NCBI GenBank assembly: GCA_038326725.1 | Contig: JBBQKI010000008.1 | Span: forward strand, 1 to 64,000 | Direction: 5' to 3' | Source of the DNA: JBBQKI01 sp038326725 | GTDB lineage: Bacteria; Bacteroidota; Bacteroidia; Flavobacteriales; Flavobacteriaceae | DNA length: 64,000 nt | Part shown: positions 16,040 through 24,661 of the stretch, in pieces | How positions within the stretch are numbered: position 1 is the stretch's first letter | How the letters are laid out: each line of letters opens with the position of its first letter | Position numbers and translations under genes: made by a program | Notes under the pieces: generated by a model | What the model was told of the DNA's origin: nothing | The model's database searches: none | The model's input: the letters and a program-made list of their open reading frames with translations, nothing else

Positions 16040-16942
16040 TTAATTATTGTTTATTTTCTCGCACAATCCCCGAACTCTTTTCGAAAATAGCTCGATTATT
16101 TTCTTCTGAAGACCATCCTCTTTTGAAATACTCCGTCCATCTATTTCAACTATCGGCGTAAGTTCGCCCATCGTTCCCGTTGCGAAAACCCCGTCGGCAT
16201 TATAGAATTGCGAAAGTGTAATGTCTGCTTCTGATATTTCAATATTGCTTTTTTGGCAGATTTCAATTACGGAATTTCGGGTGATTCCGGGCAGGCATGC
16301 ATGGCCGAAAGGCGTAAAAACTTTTCCATTTTTCACTATAAAAAGATTGCTATCGTTAAGCTCGGCCACAAAACCGCGATCGTCCAGCATTAAGCCTGCA
16401 TCTTTCCCGGCCACATTGGCTTGGATTTTTGCGATTATGTTATTCAGCAAATTGTTATGGTGGATTTTACTATCCAAAAATTGTGGCGAGTTGCGGCGTT
16501 GGCTCGTGCTTATCACTTTTATGCCGTGGTCATTATCATAAACCAAGGGTTTCCATTCAGCCAAAACAATTAGGCAACAACCATTTTGATTTAGCCTCGG
16601 ATCCATCCCGCTGGTTATTTTTTCGCCCCGCGTCAAGGTCAAACGGATGTGCGTATCATCCTTCATTTCGTTGGCATCAAGGGTTTGTTTTATGGCTTTA
16701 TTTATGAATTCTTTAGAAGGAATATCCGCGAATGCCAACGTTTTTGCAGATTCGTGCAAACGGGTCAAATGTTTGTCCAAACAAACAATGCCTTCCGGAT
16801 ATACGCGCAAGCCTTCCCAAACTGCATCACCGCCCTGCACCGAACTATCAAAAACCGAAACTTTTGCCTCGCTGCGCGGATATAATTTATCTTTTATGAA
16901 AACCTGAATGTTGTCGTTTTTGGGATTGGATTTCTGTAACAT
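16040..16942 (-). CDS. Class IV aminotransferase (branched-chain aminotransferase-like)
   Basis: PLP enzyme of fold type IV. 300 residues with VFDSSVQGGDAVWEGLRVY near the start, a likely PLP Lys in LDSKIHHNNLLNNIIAK, the phosphate/substrate segment GFVAELNDSNLFIVKNG, PGITRNSVIEI and GVFATGTMGELTPIVEIDGR. Family members transfer amino groups of Val/Leu/Ile or act on D-amino acids or aminodeoxychorismate; the sequence does not settle which. The gene downstream of the sulfotransferase is on the same strand, separated by 117 nt with a 20-bp inverted repeat. Without ilv genes nearby, biosynthetic IlvE is not assured. Confidence 0.85.
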   Translation of the reverse strand: MLQKSNPKNDNIQVFIKDKLYPRSEAKVSVFDSSVQGGDAVWEGLRVYPEGIVCLDKHLTRLHESAKTLAFADIPSKEFINKAIKQTLDANEMKDDTHIRLTLTRGEKITSGMDPRLNQNGCCLIVLAEWKPLVYDNDHGIKVISTSQRRNSPQFLDSKIHHNNLLNNIIAKIQANVAGKDAGLMLDDRGFVAELNDSNLFIVKNGKVFTPFGHACLPGITRNSVIEICQKSNIEISEADITLSQFYNADGVFATGTMGELTPIVEIDGRSISKEDGLQKKIIELFSKRVRGLCEKINNN

Positions 16943-16979
16943 CTTTTTTAAGTTGAAAGTTTTGAAATTAATTTAATAT

Positions 16980-17045
16980 CCGGTCGAGCGCAGTCGAGAC
17001 CTTATGAATGACAGTAACCTATAGTTCTCGACTGCGCTCGACCGG
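16980..17045. repeat. REP-like element with perfect 20-bp inverted repeats
   Basis: CCGGTCGAGCGCAGTCGAGA (16980-16999) is repeated exactly as the reverse complement at 17026-17045, around a 26-nt centre. It lies between the sulfotransferase and aminotransferase genes. No T-run follows on either strand, so it is not a standard terminator. Sixteen bases are shared exactly with 8641-8656. Confidence 0.9.
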
Positions 17046-17059
17046 ACAGCAAATCGTAT

Positions 17060-17788
17060 TTATGTATAATCATTTATTAAAATATTATTTTTTAAGGTTT
17101 CGTAGTAAGGCAATGCTTCTTTCAGCAATGGATCTAAATGTTTTGGCAATGGTTGCGAACTGCTTTTTTGGATTGAAAATCCTTTGCTTTTGTGTACGCT
17201 TCCGTACCAATTTTTTGCCCAAATGCCATCTTCGGGGATGCCGCCTTTTTTCCACGAAAGCATTTTTTCCGAAAAAGAAATCTTCAGCAAATCGCAAAGT
17301 TTTTTGAGATAGTTCTCAGGATTTTTCAAAAGTTCATCACTGTCAATAACGATAGGTGTTTTTCTATTTTCCTTCAGAAACATAAAAAGTTCCGAAGCTT
17401 TTTTGATGCCGATATCGTTCAAAGTTGGCGTGTGAATTACTTTTGAAAAGGAAGCAATCAGTTTTTTTGGATGCCGGATCAAAATAACGTTTTCCCAATT
17501 CAATATAAAAACCGGGGAAGCTGTCAAGTAGTGATGCGCCATTCCTTTTACAAAAACGTTCTTTTTTGCTGAATTTAAATTTATTTGCTTCACCACATTT
17601 TTCTCCTTCAATTCCATGGTCTGCAGAATTTCTTTTTGAGAGGGATGTTCGTTTTCCAAAGGAGCATTTTGAAGGTAATGCCCGTAAAAGGGTTCATCCA
17701 AAACGGTTACATCATCCCGTTGCGCAAAGGAATACATAAGGGCTGTGGACAAATTCCGCGGACCGGAAATGAGGTTGATGACTTTCAT
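17060..17788 (-). CDS. Sulfotransferase-family protein
   Basis: 242 residues beginning MKVINLISGPRNLSTALMYS, where SGPRNLST matches the 5'-PSB (phosphosulfate) loop of P-loop sulfotransferases. VLDEPFYGHYL, the NVILIRHPKKLIASFSKVIH strand with the conserved Arg/Ser 3'-phosphate pair, and VIDSDELLKNPENYLKKLCDLL follow. The acceptor is unknown; no PAPS synthesis genes are in the window. No signal peptide, so cytosolic. Same strand as the aminotransferase, so a shared pathway is possible but unproven. The 295 bases upstream (17789-18083) hold no visible gene. Confidence 0.8.
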   Translation of the reverse strand: MKVINLISGPRNLSTALMYSFAQRDDVTVLDEPFYGHYLQNAPLENEHPSQKEILQTMELKEKNVVKQINLNSAKKNVFVKGMAHHYLTASPVFILNWENVILIRHPKKLIASFSKVIHTPTLNDIGIKKASELFMFLKENRKTPIVIDSDELLKNPENYLKKLCDLLKISFSEKMLSWKKGGIPEDGIWAKNWYGSVHKSKGFSIQKSSSQPLPKHLDPLLKEALPYYETLKNNILINDYT

Positions 17789-18083
17789 CTGTATAAAATA
17801 TTTGATAAAGCGGAAGATGGAATGCTCACAATATTCATTTTCGGTTGATTGGAAAATTTAAAATGAGCATTTCATTGGAATAAAAGTATCAATTTAAATT
17901 GAATCAGGAATCATGACGGTTTGAACCAAAACGTTTTGAATCACGACTTTTAATACAGGCTAAAAGGAAACAGAAAACAAGATATTTTGACAAAACGGAA
18001 TTTAAGATAAAAAAGGACAGATCGCTGAATATTTCAAAAAACAGTCATGGTTCTTGGCTCTTGTTTCTCTTCTCTCAAAAAAA

Positions 18084-19931
18084 CTATTCCACCGTAACGG
18101 ACTTCGCCAAATTGCGCGGTTGGTCCACGTTTCTGTCCAACATTACGGCGATGTGGTAGGAAAGCAATTGCAACGGAATGGTAGTGACCAATGGAGATAA
18201 GCTTTCCGGTGTGTTGGGGACTTCCATCACATAGTCCGCCATTTCTTTAACGATGGTATCACCTTTAGTAACTACGGCAATAATCTTGCCTTTGCGTGAT
18301 TTTATTTCTTGGATGTTGCTCACCACTTTATCGTAATGGTTGTTGTTCACGGCAATCACAACCACCGGCATGTGTTCATCGATAAGGGCGATGGGGCCGT
18401 GCTTCATTTCTGCAGCGGGATAGCCCTCGGCATGGATATATGATATTTCTTTTAATTTCAACGCACCTTCTAAAGCCACAGGAAAATTATAGCCCCTTCC
18501 CAAATAAAGAAAATTGGAAGCGTCTTTGAAAACTGCTGCTATTTCTTTTATCTTATCATTGGTTTTTAAGGTTTCCTCAATAAGGCTTGGGATTAATTCC
18601 AATTCATGGAGGCAAAGCATGTAGTTAGTATGCGAAATGGTTCCTTTTACTTTGGCTAATTTAAGGGCAATCATGGTTAGCACCGTAATTTGCGTGGTAA
18701 AGGCTTTGGTAGAGGCTACGCCAATTTCTGGGCCAGCGTGGGTATAGGTTCCGCTATGGGTTTCCCGGGAAATGGTAGAGCCCACCACGTTGCAGATTCC
18801 GTAAACAAAGGCTCCTTTTTCCTTGGCAAGTTTTATGGCCGCCAATGTATCCGCCGTTTCCCCACTTTGCGAGATAGCGATGACTACGTCTTTTTCTGAA
18901 ATAATGGGATTGCGATATCTAAATTCCGAGGCATATTCAACCTCTACAGGAATTCGTGCTAAATCTTCAAATATATATTCGGCTACAAGTCCAGCATGCC
19001 ACGATGTACCGCAAGCCACGATAATGACGCGGTTGGCGTTGGTGAACTTTTCAATATAATCTTCAAGCCCACCCAATTTTATTATGCCTTCGTCTGCCAA
19101 TAAACGGCCACGATAAGTATCTTTTATTACAGAGGGTTGTTCAAAAATTTCCTTGAGCATAAAATGATCATATCCACCCTTTTCAATCTGTTCCAAGTTA
19201 AGCTGAAGTTCGTGGATATATGGTGCCACAAGCATATCATCCTTTATTTTTCGGACCTTAACCTCGCGGCCCAAACGAATGATTGCCATTTCTTCATCTT
19301 CAAGATAAATGGCATTTTTGGTAAACTCAATAAATGGAGAAGCATCACTTGCTACGAAGAATTCCCCATCACCAATTCCGATGGCCAAAGGGCTTCCCAG
19401 TTTTGCTACTACAATTTCGTCGGGTTTGTTTTTGTCGAAAAGGGCAATAGCATAGGCGCCCACAACTTGGTTCAAAGCTATCTGCACGGCTTTTCCAAGC
19501 TTTACTTTTTCATTTATTTTTATATCCTCAATAAGGTTTACCAATACTTCGGTATCGGTATCGGATTTAAAAGTATAGCCCCTTTTTATCAATTCTTTTT
19601 TAAGGGAACCGTAATTTTCAATGATCCCGTTGTGGATAATTACCAAATCACCGCTGTTGGAATAATGAGGATGCGAATTTACGTCGTTGGGAACACCGTG
19701 GGTAGCCCAACGGGTATGGCCTATTCCTAGGTGTCCTTTTAAGGAGATTTCTTTTTCTGCTTTAGATTCCAGATTGGAAACTTTGCCCTTGGTTTTGCAC
19801 AATTGTATGTCAGTTCCGTCGTATAAAGCTATCCCGGCACTGTCGTAACCACGGTATTCCAAACGTTTCAACCCGTTTAAAATGATGGGATATGCTTCCT
19901 GTTTACCAATATAGCCTACAATTCCGCACAT
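18084..19931 (-). CDS. glmS: Glutamine--fructose-6-phosphate aminotransferase
   Basis: Makes glucosamine-6-phosphate from fructose-6-phosphate and glutamine, the first step to UDP-GlcNAc for peptidoglycan and LPS. 615 residues: catalytic Cys2 in MCGIVGYIG, GHTRWATHG and HNGIIENYGSLK in the glutaminase domain (1-240), then two SIS domains with ACGTSWHAGLVAEYI, ISQSGETADT and EVPNTPESLSPLV, ending in the conserved KSVTVE. It starts 6 nt after the DUF4270 gene, so they are cotranscribed. No glmS ribozyme is seen, as expected outside Gram-positives. Confidence 0.98.
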   Translation of the reverse strand: MCGIVGYIGKQEAYPIILNGLKRLEYRGYDSAGIALYDGTDIQLCKTKGKVSNLESKAEKEISLKGHLGIGHTRWATHGVPNDVNSHPHYSNSGDLVIIHNGIIENYGSLKKELIKRGYTFKSDTDTEVLVNLIEDIKINEKVKLGKAVQIALNQVVGAYAIALFDKNKPDEIVVAKLGSPLAIGIGDGEFFVASDASPFIEFTKNAIYLEDEEMAIIRLGREVKVRKIKDDMLVAPYIHELQLNLEQIEKGGYDHFMLKEIFEQPSVIKDTYRGRLLADEGIIKLGGLEDYIEKFTNANRVIIVACGTSWHAGLVAEYIFEDLARIPVEVEYASEFRYRNPIISEKDVVIAISQSGETADTLAAIKLAKEKGAFVYGICNVVGSTISRETHSGTYTHAGPEIGVASTKAFTTQITVLTMIALKLAKVKGTISHTNYMLCLHELELIPSLIEETLKTNDKIKEIAAVFKDASNFLYLGRGYNFPVALEGALKLKEISYIHAEGYPAAEMKHGPIALIDEHMPVVVIAVNNNHYDKVVSNIQEIKSRKGKIIAVVTKGDTIVKEMADYVMEVPNTPESLSPLVTTIPLQLLSYHIAVMLDRNVDQPRNLAKSVTVE

Positions 19932-19937
19932 AAAATA

Positions 19938-21476
19938 TTAATTAGGTTCGGTGTAATAAATTTGAAGTTTCAGCCTTTTTTCCAAATTGGAAGTATTGTT
20001 CCCGTAAAGAACAGTTCCTTCCGGAGAAACAACACTGCTGGAAGGCACTTCTTTAATCCCGGGAGCTTGTGGGCTTTCGAGTTCTTGGGTTGTGTTATTT
20101 AGTACATTTTGTGAAACTATCAGTCCCAAAGCCACATTCGTACTATCTTTATTTATAAGGTTACTAACGTGGTTCGTTATTTTTATTTTATAAAAATCGC
20201 CATTTTCATCATTTCCCCTTTCCAGTCTTCCCAAATGTTCGCTCACTGCATCAATAGGCTCGAGCCCACCTGTAATATCGAGGCTGAAGTCAACAAGAAT
20301 ATTGCTGTTTTTTAAATCATAAATTATCAATCGTTCGGGTTCGGTAGCACCACCGGGGGTCAAATCCTGGTTTACATAAAAAATTAGGTTTGCTTCATTA
20401 ATAAGCCATTTCTTATCGCGAAGCTCATCAAGTTCGTCCGCGACCCCATTGGCATTTTCATCTTTCCCAAAAAGTTCGATTACAGAAATCACCCCTTCAC
20501 CCCCTCGGACGTAAAGGTTTTCGTTCCCGTTTAAAATATTGGGATTAGTTATGGCTTCTTCTATATTTGCGGGAATTTCATTTTCAAAAGTATTTACGTT
20601 TACCCCGCCAAAATTCAAAGCCAAAATTTCATTTTCGCGCCCATCGTCTCCATCAAAACTATAATGTAGTGTAATATTTGCACCAGCAATATCGAAAAGA
20701 AAAAGACTACCATCATCGGTAGATGATTCTACCTTAAAATAAATTCCTCGAAAATAATTCCTAAAATTGTTATTGTTGTCCAAAACGGGATCACCTTCCA
20801 TTTCCAAAATCCTTTCTGTGAAATAATCCACGGGCAAATTTACTCGTAGCCCTGGAGCCAAAAGTGTTTCCACTTCTTCGTCTCCTTCTCCTGTGGTAAA
20901 AACAAACCCCTCATTATCAGGGGTAAAATTTTCAATAGTATGAATCAATGGACCGAGGAAACTTTCAAAAGTGGGACCTTGATTGGAATAATATTTCTGA
21001 AATTCCTCAAAACCTGTATCCGGATCCAAATCCCTTAAAAAATAATCAGATTGAAACAAGGAAATATTTATAGGGGAGTTCCCAAAAATAGAATCCAAGG
21101 TATAAGTTGTTTCTTCACCCGTGGTGGCTTCACTGAAAAAAGGTATGTAAAGGGTAACGCTGTCCAAGACGGCACTGTCGCCAAAGGTTGGATTGTTCCT
21201 TTCGAGGGTTAGCTGAGATAATAAACTAATTGTGGATTTTCCGTAAATAGGATCATTGTAAACCCCCAATTGATACACAGGCAAACGGTTGCTTTGTACG
21301 GGAAGTAATTTTCGGCTATAGGAAATAACGGTTTTGGAATCGTCCAAAATCCCGTTTGGGGTTTCGGCTCCCAAAACTTCGGAGCCAATGGTGCTGATGT
21401 CTTCCTGACATGAAGCAAATGCAATAATTATTAATAATATTGTGCCTAAAGTTGGCAACGTATTCGCGATTTTCAT
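19938..21476 (-). CDS. DUF4270 lipoprotein
   Basis: From the ATG at 21476 it is 512 residues with a lipoprotein signal (MKIANTLPTLGTILLIIIAF then ASC, lipobox Cys); a TTG two codons upstream is less likely. The mature part has DISTIGSEVLG, SVTLYIPFFSEATT, LNFGGVNVNTFENEIPANI and a C-terminal strand RLKLQIYYTEPN, matching the DUF4270 family of large Bacteroidetes surface or outer-membrane lipoproteins. Function unknown. The glycogen-synthase-like gene upstream and glmS downstream are in the same direction with 20-nt and 6-nt gaps, forming a three-gene operon. Confidence 0.85.
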   Translation of the reverse strand: MKIANTLPTLGTILLIIIAFASCQEDISTIGSEVLGAETPNGILDDSKTVISYSRKLLPVQSNRLPVYQLGVYNDPIYGKSTISLLSQLTLERNNPTFGDSAVLDSVTLYIPFFSEATTGEETTYTLDSIFGNSPINISLFQSDYFLRDLDPDTGFEEFQKYYSNQGPTFESFLGPLIHTIENFTPDNEGFVFTTGEGDEEVETLLAPGLRVNLPVDYFTERILEMEGDPVLDNNNNFRNYFRGIYFKVESSTDDGSLFLFDIAGANITLHYSFDGDDGRENEILALNFGGVNVNTFENEIPANIEEAITNPNILNGNENLYVRGGEGVISVIELFGKDENANGVADELDELRDKKWLINEANLIFYVNQDLTPGGATEPERLIIYDLKNSNILVDFSLDITGGLEPIDAVSEHLGRLERGNDENGDFYKIKITNHVSNLINKDSTNVALGLIVSQNVLNNTTQELESPQAPGIKEVPSSSVVSPEGTVLYGNNTSNLEKRLKLQIYYTEPN

Positions 21477-21496
21477 GGTCAAAAGTAGTGTGTGTA

Positions 21497-22306
21497 TTAT
21501 TTTAAAACTTGGGATCGGTAAAAGTCTAAATATGCCGGGCCAAAAGTCTCCATATTGTGATACTTTAACACGGGGATTTTTAATTTGTCGATATATTCCA
21601 CCAATTCCTTTGAGATTTCGGGAGATGCAATAATCGCCGCATCGGAATTTTTGATGGCGATTTTCATCATATTTATGTAATTCGGGATTTTCAGTTCTTC
21701 CACGGCTTCTTCATCAATAGCATCGAAAAGTATTTTATCGATTGTGCTTTCTGCTAACGTATTATCAAACCCTTGATTGTATACAGAAGTAACTATTTTA
21801 CTGTTCTCGAACAAGGGCTCATTGCCGTAGTAATTCCGGAGGTATAAAGGAAGAAAAGAAGCTAGCCAGCCATGAACGTGAATTATGTCCGGCGACCAAT
21901 TCAGTTTTTTCACTGTTTCAATAACTCCTTTTGCAAAAAAAATCGCGCGCTCGTCATTGTCCGAATAAAAATTACCTTCTTCGTCCGTATAGGTTGCCTT
22001 GCGCTTGAAATAATCATCATTTTCAATAAAATAAACTTGAATACGCTCTTTGGGAATGGAAGCCACTTTAATGATGAGCGGCATGTCCAAATCGTTTATA
22101 ACTAAATTCATCCCGGAAAGCCGGATTACTTCGTGCAATTGATGGCGGCGTTCGTTGATGTTGCCATAGCGCGGCATAAAGATGCGGATTTGCCCACCTT
22201 TATTGTTGATCATTCTGGGGGCTTCAAACGACATTGAAGAAATCTCGGTCTCGGGAAGATACGGCATTACTTCGGAAGACACATACAAGACTCTTTTATC
22301 TTTCAT
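21497..22306 (-). CDS. Half-length glycogen/starch-synthase-like protein
   Basis: 269 residues resembling only the N-terminal (GT5) half of GlgA: KRVLYVSSEVMPYL, KGGQIRIFMPRYGNINERRH, DERAIFFAKGVIETVKKLNWSP, DIIHVHGWLASFLPLYLR. Full GlgA is about 480 residues. The ADP-glucose site K-x-G-G-L after SSEV is replaced by PETEIS, and the C-terminal catalytic half is absent. The DUF4270 gene begins only 20 nt later, leaving no room for a lost half, so this is a stable short form and not a frameshift. Catalysis is doubtful; binding or regulation of a sugar polymer is a guess. Confidence 0.85.
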   Translation of the reverse strand: MKDKRVLYVSSEVMPYLPETEISSMSFEAPRMINNKGGQIRIFMPRYGNINERRHQLHEVIRLSGMNLVINDLDMPLIIKVASIPKERIQVYFIENDDYFKRKATYTDEEGNFYSDNDERAIFFAKGVIETVKKLNWSPDIIHVHGWLASFLPLYLRNYYGNEPLFENSKIVTSVYNQGFDNTLAESTIDKILFDAIDEEAVEELKIPNYINMMKIAIKNSDAAIIASPEISKELVEYIDKLKIPVLKYHNMETFGPAYLDFYRSQVLK

Positions 22307-22344
22307 AAATTGGGGTGCTTTATTCCTATTGGGCTTAAAACATG

Positions 22345-22391
22345 CAAAATTACGAAAATTTATGTAGATTGTCTTTAATATATTAATTTTG
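22345..22391. promoter_or_regulatory. Divergent promoter region, glgA-like / panC
   Basis: Two -7 matches point outwards: TAATTTTG on the minus strand (22352-22345) for the glgA-like operon, and TAATTTTG on the plus strand (22384-22391), 20 nt before panC. Neither has a well-placed TTG, so both are partial matches. Confidence 0.5.
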
Positions 22392-22410
22392 CCCGCTTAT
22401 TAAAAAAACC

Positions 22411-23256
22411 ATGGGGCTATATTTCAACAAAGAATCTTTGGTGAATGCGTTGCAGTTAAGGCCCAAAAAGGGTAAACTTGGCTTTGTTCCCACCATGGGC
22501 GCTTTGCATCCGGGCCACCTTTCTCTTTTGGAAAAAGCACTGATGGAAAATGACACCGTTGTTGTCAGTATTTTTGTGAATCCAACCCAGTTCAACAATC
22601 CGGCAGATTTGAAAAAATACCCCCGCACCCTTGAAGCAGATGTTGCCCTTTTGGAAAACTTGAAAGGCGATGTTTTGATATTTGCACCGGAAATTTCAGA
22701 AGTATATAGCAAAATTGTTGTTTCCAAAAAATACAATTTCAACGGGCTCGAAAACGAAATGGAGGGCAAGCACCGGACCGGACACTTTGACGGAGTTGGC
22801 ACTATTTTAAATACTCTTTTTAGAATAATAAAACCCAATGTTGCCTATTTTGGGGAAAAGGATTTTCAGCAGTTACAAATCGTGAAAAAGCTTGTTATGA
22901 TTGAAAAGCTCCCTGTAAATATCGTAGGTTGCCCAATTGTTCGGGAAGCCAACGGACTGGCCATGAGCTCCCGCAACCAAAGGCTTTCCAAACAACAGTT
23001 TGACGAAGCAAGCTTTATTTTCAAAACCCTTTCGGAAGTAAAATTTAATTTCGGCCGGCTTTCATTTCCTCAATTGAACACTTTGGTAAAGGAACGGTTT
23101 TTGAAACATCCCCATTTAAAATTGGAATATTTTGAAATAGCCAACGCCAATACATTAAAAACCGCAAAACGAAAAAACAAAACCACAAAATACCGGGGCT
23201 TTATCGCGGCTTTCGCGGGTGAAGTCAGGTTGATCGATAATATTGCATTAAATTAA
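22411..23256 (+). CDS. panC: Pantothenate synthetase
   Basis: Joins pantoate and beta-alanine with ATP. 281 residues: MGALHPGHLSLL (HIGH-like ATP motif), VVSIFVNPTQFNNPADL, the pantoate site KHRTGHFDGVGTI, NVAYFGEKDFQQLQIVKKLV and AMSSRNQRLS (KMSKS-like loop). Length normal. The next gene is panD, 13 nt on, which supplies the beta-alanine, so the operon makes both substrate and product. Divergent from the glgA-like operon. Confidence 0.97.
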   Translation: MGLYFNKESLVNALQLRPKKGKLGFVPTMGALHPGHLSLLEKALMENDTVVVSIFVNPTQFNNPADLKKYPRTLEADVALLENLKGDVLIFAPEISEVYSKIVVSKKYNFNGLENEMEGKHRTGHFDGVGTILNTLFRIIKPNVAYFGEKDFQQLQIVKKLVMIEKLPVNIVGCPIVREANGLAMSSRNQRLSKQQFDEASFIFKTLSEVKFNFGRLSFPQLNTLVKERFLKHPHLKLEYFEIANANTLKTAKRKNKTTKYRGFIAAFAGEVRLIDNIALN

Positions 23257-23269
23257 TACCTTTGGCCCC

Positions 23270-23617
23270 ATGTTAATACACGTTTTAAAATCAAAAATCC
23301 ATCGCGTAAAAGTTACGGGAGCCGACCTAAATTATGTGGGGAGCATAACCATTGATCAAGACTTGATGGATGCCGCCAACATTGTTGAAGGCGAAAAAAT
23401 ACAAATCGTCAACAATAATAATGGCGAAAGGCTTGAAACCTACGTAATACCCGCTCTGCGCGGCAGTGGCGAAATCACCTTGAATGGGGCGGCCGCACGA
23501 AAAGTTTCTCCTGGCGATGTGCTTATCTTAATAACCTATACGCTAATGGAAATGGAAGAAGCCAAAAAATTCAAACCCTCCCTAATTTTCCCAAACGAAG
23601 ATAATCTCCTCCGCTAA
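23270..23617 (+). CDS. panD: Aspartate 1-decarboxylase proenzyme
   Basis: Pyruvoyl enzyme that makes beta-alanine from aspartate. 115 residues; self-cleavage site G-S in LNYVGSITIDQDLMDAAN (Gly24-Ser25), with Ser25 becoming the pyruvoyl group. ERLETYVIPALRGSGEITLN, GAAARKVSPGDVLILITYT and the Asp/Met-rich tail are typical. Co-located with panC. Confidence 0.97.
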   Translation: MLIHVLKSKIHRVKVTGADLNYVGSITIDQDLMDAANIVEGEKIQIVNNNNGERLETYVIPALRGSGEITLNGAAARKVSPGDVLILITYTLMEMEEAKKFKPSLIFPNEDNLLR

Positions 23618-23619
23618 TT

Positions 23620-24585
23620 TTGACACGCCAGGTTACAAAGTTTTTAAAGATTTCCTTGCCCTTGGCATTGGGGATTTTTTTAATCTGGTATTCCTATTCA
23701 AAATTCACTCAAGAACAATTGCTGGAAATACGGCTGTATTTTGAAAAAGCAGATTATTGGATCATTGCCCTTTCGGTTTTCCTGAGTTTTTTGAGCCACG
23801 TTTCCCGGGCCTATCGCTGGAGTTTCATGCTGGAGCCAATGGGTTACAAACCCCGCTTGCTCAATAATTTCATGGCGGTTTACATTGCGTATTTAATGAA
23901 CATTTTCATCCCCAAAAGTGGTGAATTTTCCCGGGCCATCGTTTTGGACAAATACAACGACGTGCCATTTGAAAAAGGTTTTGGTACTATTATTTCCGAA
24001 CGCATCGTCGACCTTATATTCCTTTTAATATTTACCTTAGTTGCACTTTTTATTGAATTTGACGTGCTTTACGCCTATTTATCAGAAATCGTGGCGCCCA
24101 CAAAATTATATTTTGCACTTGGGGGTTTATTTTTAATAGTGGTTGTTTTTTTTCTGTTCCTGAAATTTTCAAAATCTAAGGTCCGGCATAAACTCAAACA
24201 ATTTTTTTCAGGTTTAAAAGAAGGCGTCCTCAGTATTCTTTTAATGAAAAAAAAATGGGCATTTATATTTCACACTTTCCTCATTTGGGGGCTTTACCTT
24301 CTGTCTTTTTCTGTCGCCTTGCATGTACTTGAAGAAACGAGCACCATATCTTTTGGCACTATTATTTTAACATTTGTGGTGGGCAGTTTTGCTGTGGCTT
24401 TTACCAATAGCGGGTTTGGTTCCTATCCCTTTTTCGTGGCGGGGGTCTTGGCCGTTTTTGGGATTCCCGAAACAGTGGGCACAGCCTTTGGCTGGATTAT
24501 TTGGATTTCCAATTTTGCGTCCATTGTTTTTTTTGGGGGGCTTTCGTTTCTTTTTCTACCAATTTACAACAGAGTAAAAATTTAA
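23620..24585 (+). CDS. YbhN/LPG-synthase-TM flippase-like membrane protein
   Basis: 321 residues with about eight helices. Markers are SRAYRWSFMLEPMGYKPRLL, MNIFIPKSGEFSRAIVLDKY, FGTIISERIVDLIFLL and FTNSGFGSYPFFVAGVLAVF, the UPF0104 family related to the transmembrane part of MprF. Members move lipids or polyprenyl-linked sugars across the inner membrane; the substrate here is unknown. The start is taken as the TTG at 23620, 2 nt after the panD stop, as the first ATG lies about 70 codons in and would remove needed helices. Cotranscribed with panCD. Confidence 0.85.
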   Translation: MTRQVTKFLKISLPLALGIFLIWYSYSKFTQEQLLEIRLYFEKADYWIIALSVFLSFLSHVSRAYRWSFMLEPMGYKPRLLNNFMAVYIAYLMNIFIPKSGEFSRAIVLDKYNDVPFEKGFGTIISERIVDLIFLLIFTLVALFIEFDVLYAYLSEIVAPTKLYFALGGLFLIVVVFFLFLKFSKSKVRHKLKQFFSGLKEGVLSILLMKKKWAFIFHTFLIWGLYLLSFSVALHVLEETSTISFGTIILTFVVGSFAVAFTNSGFGSYPFFVAGVLAVFGIPETVGTAFGWIIWISNFASIVFFGGLSFLFLPIYNRVKI

Positions 24586-24661
24586 TTTTTCCGCCGGTCC
24601 CTTTTTTCTGAAAATGGCAAATTCAAAATTTGCTATCTTTCCACTTGAAAAATTCCTTTTT

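Noticed and set aside
16980..17045. Rho-independent terminator
   Set aside because: The stem is perfect, but no T-run follows on either strand and the loop is 26 nt.
17789..18083. Small RNA or gene in the 295-base gap upstream of the sulfotransferase
   Set aside because: No open frame, promoter match or strong fold could be supported.
19137..19730. 197-codon open frame on the plus strand
   Set aside because: It is antisense to glmS, rich in Phe/Tyr/Asn, with no signal or family pattern. glmS is full length and certain.
21483..21496. Frameshift that removed the C-terminal half of GlgA
   Set aside because: Only 20 bases separate the gene from DUF4270, so no remnant exists; the short form appears genuine.
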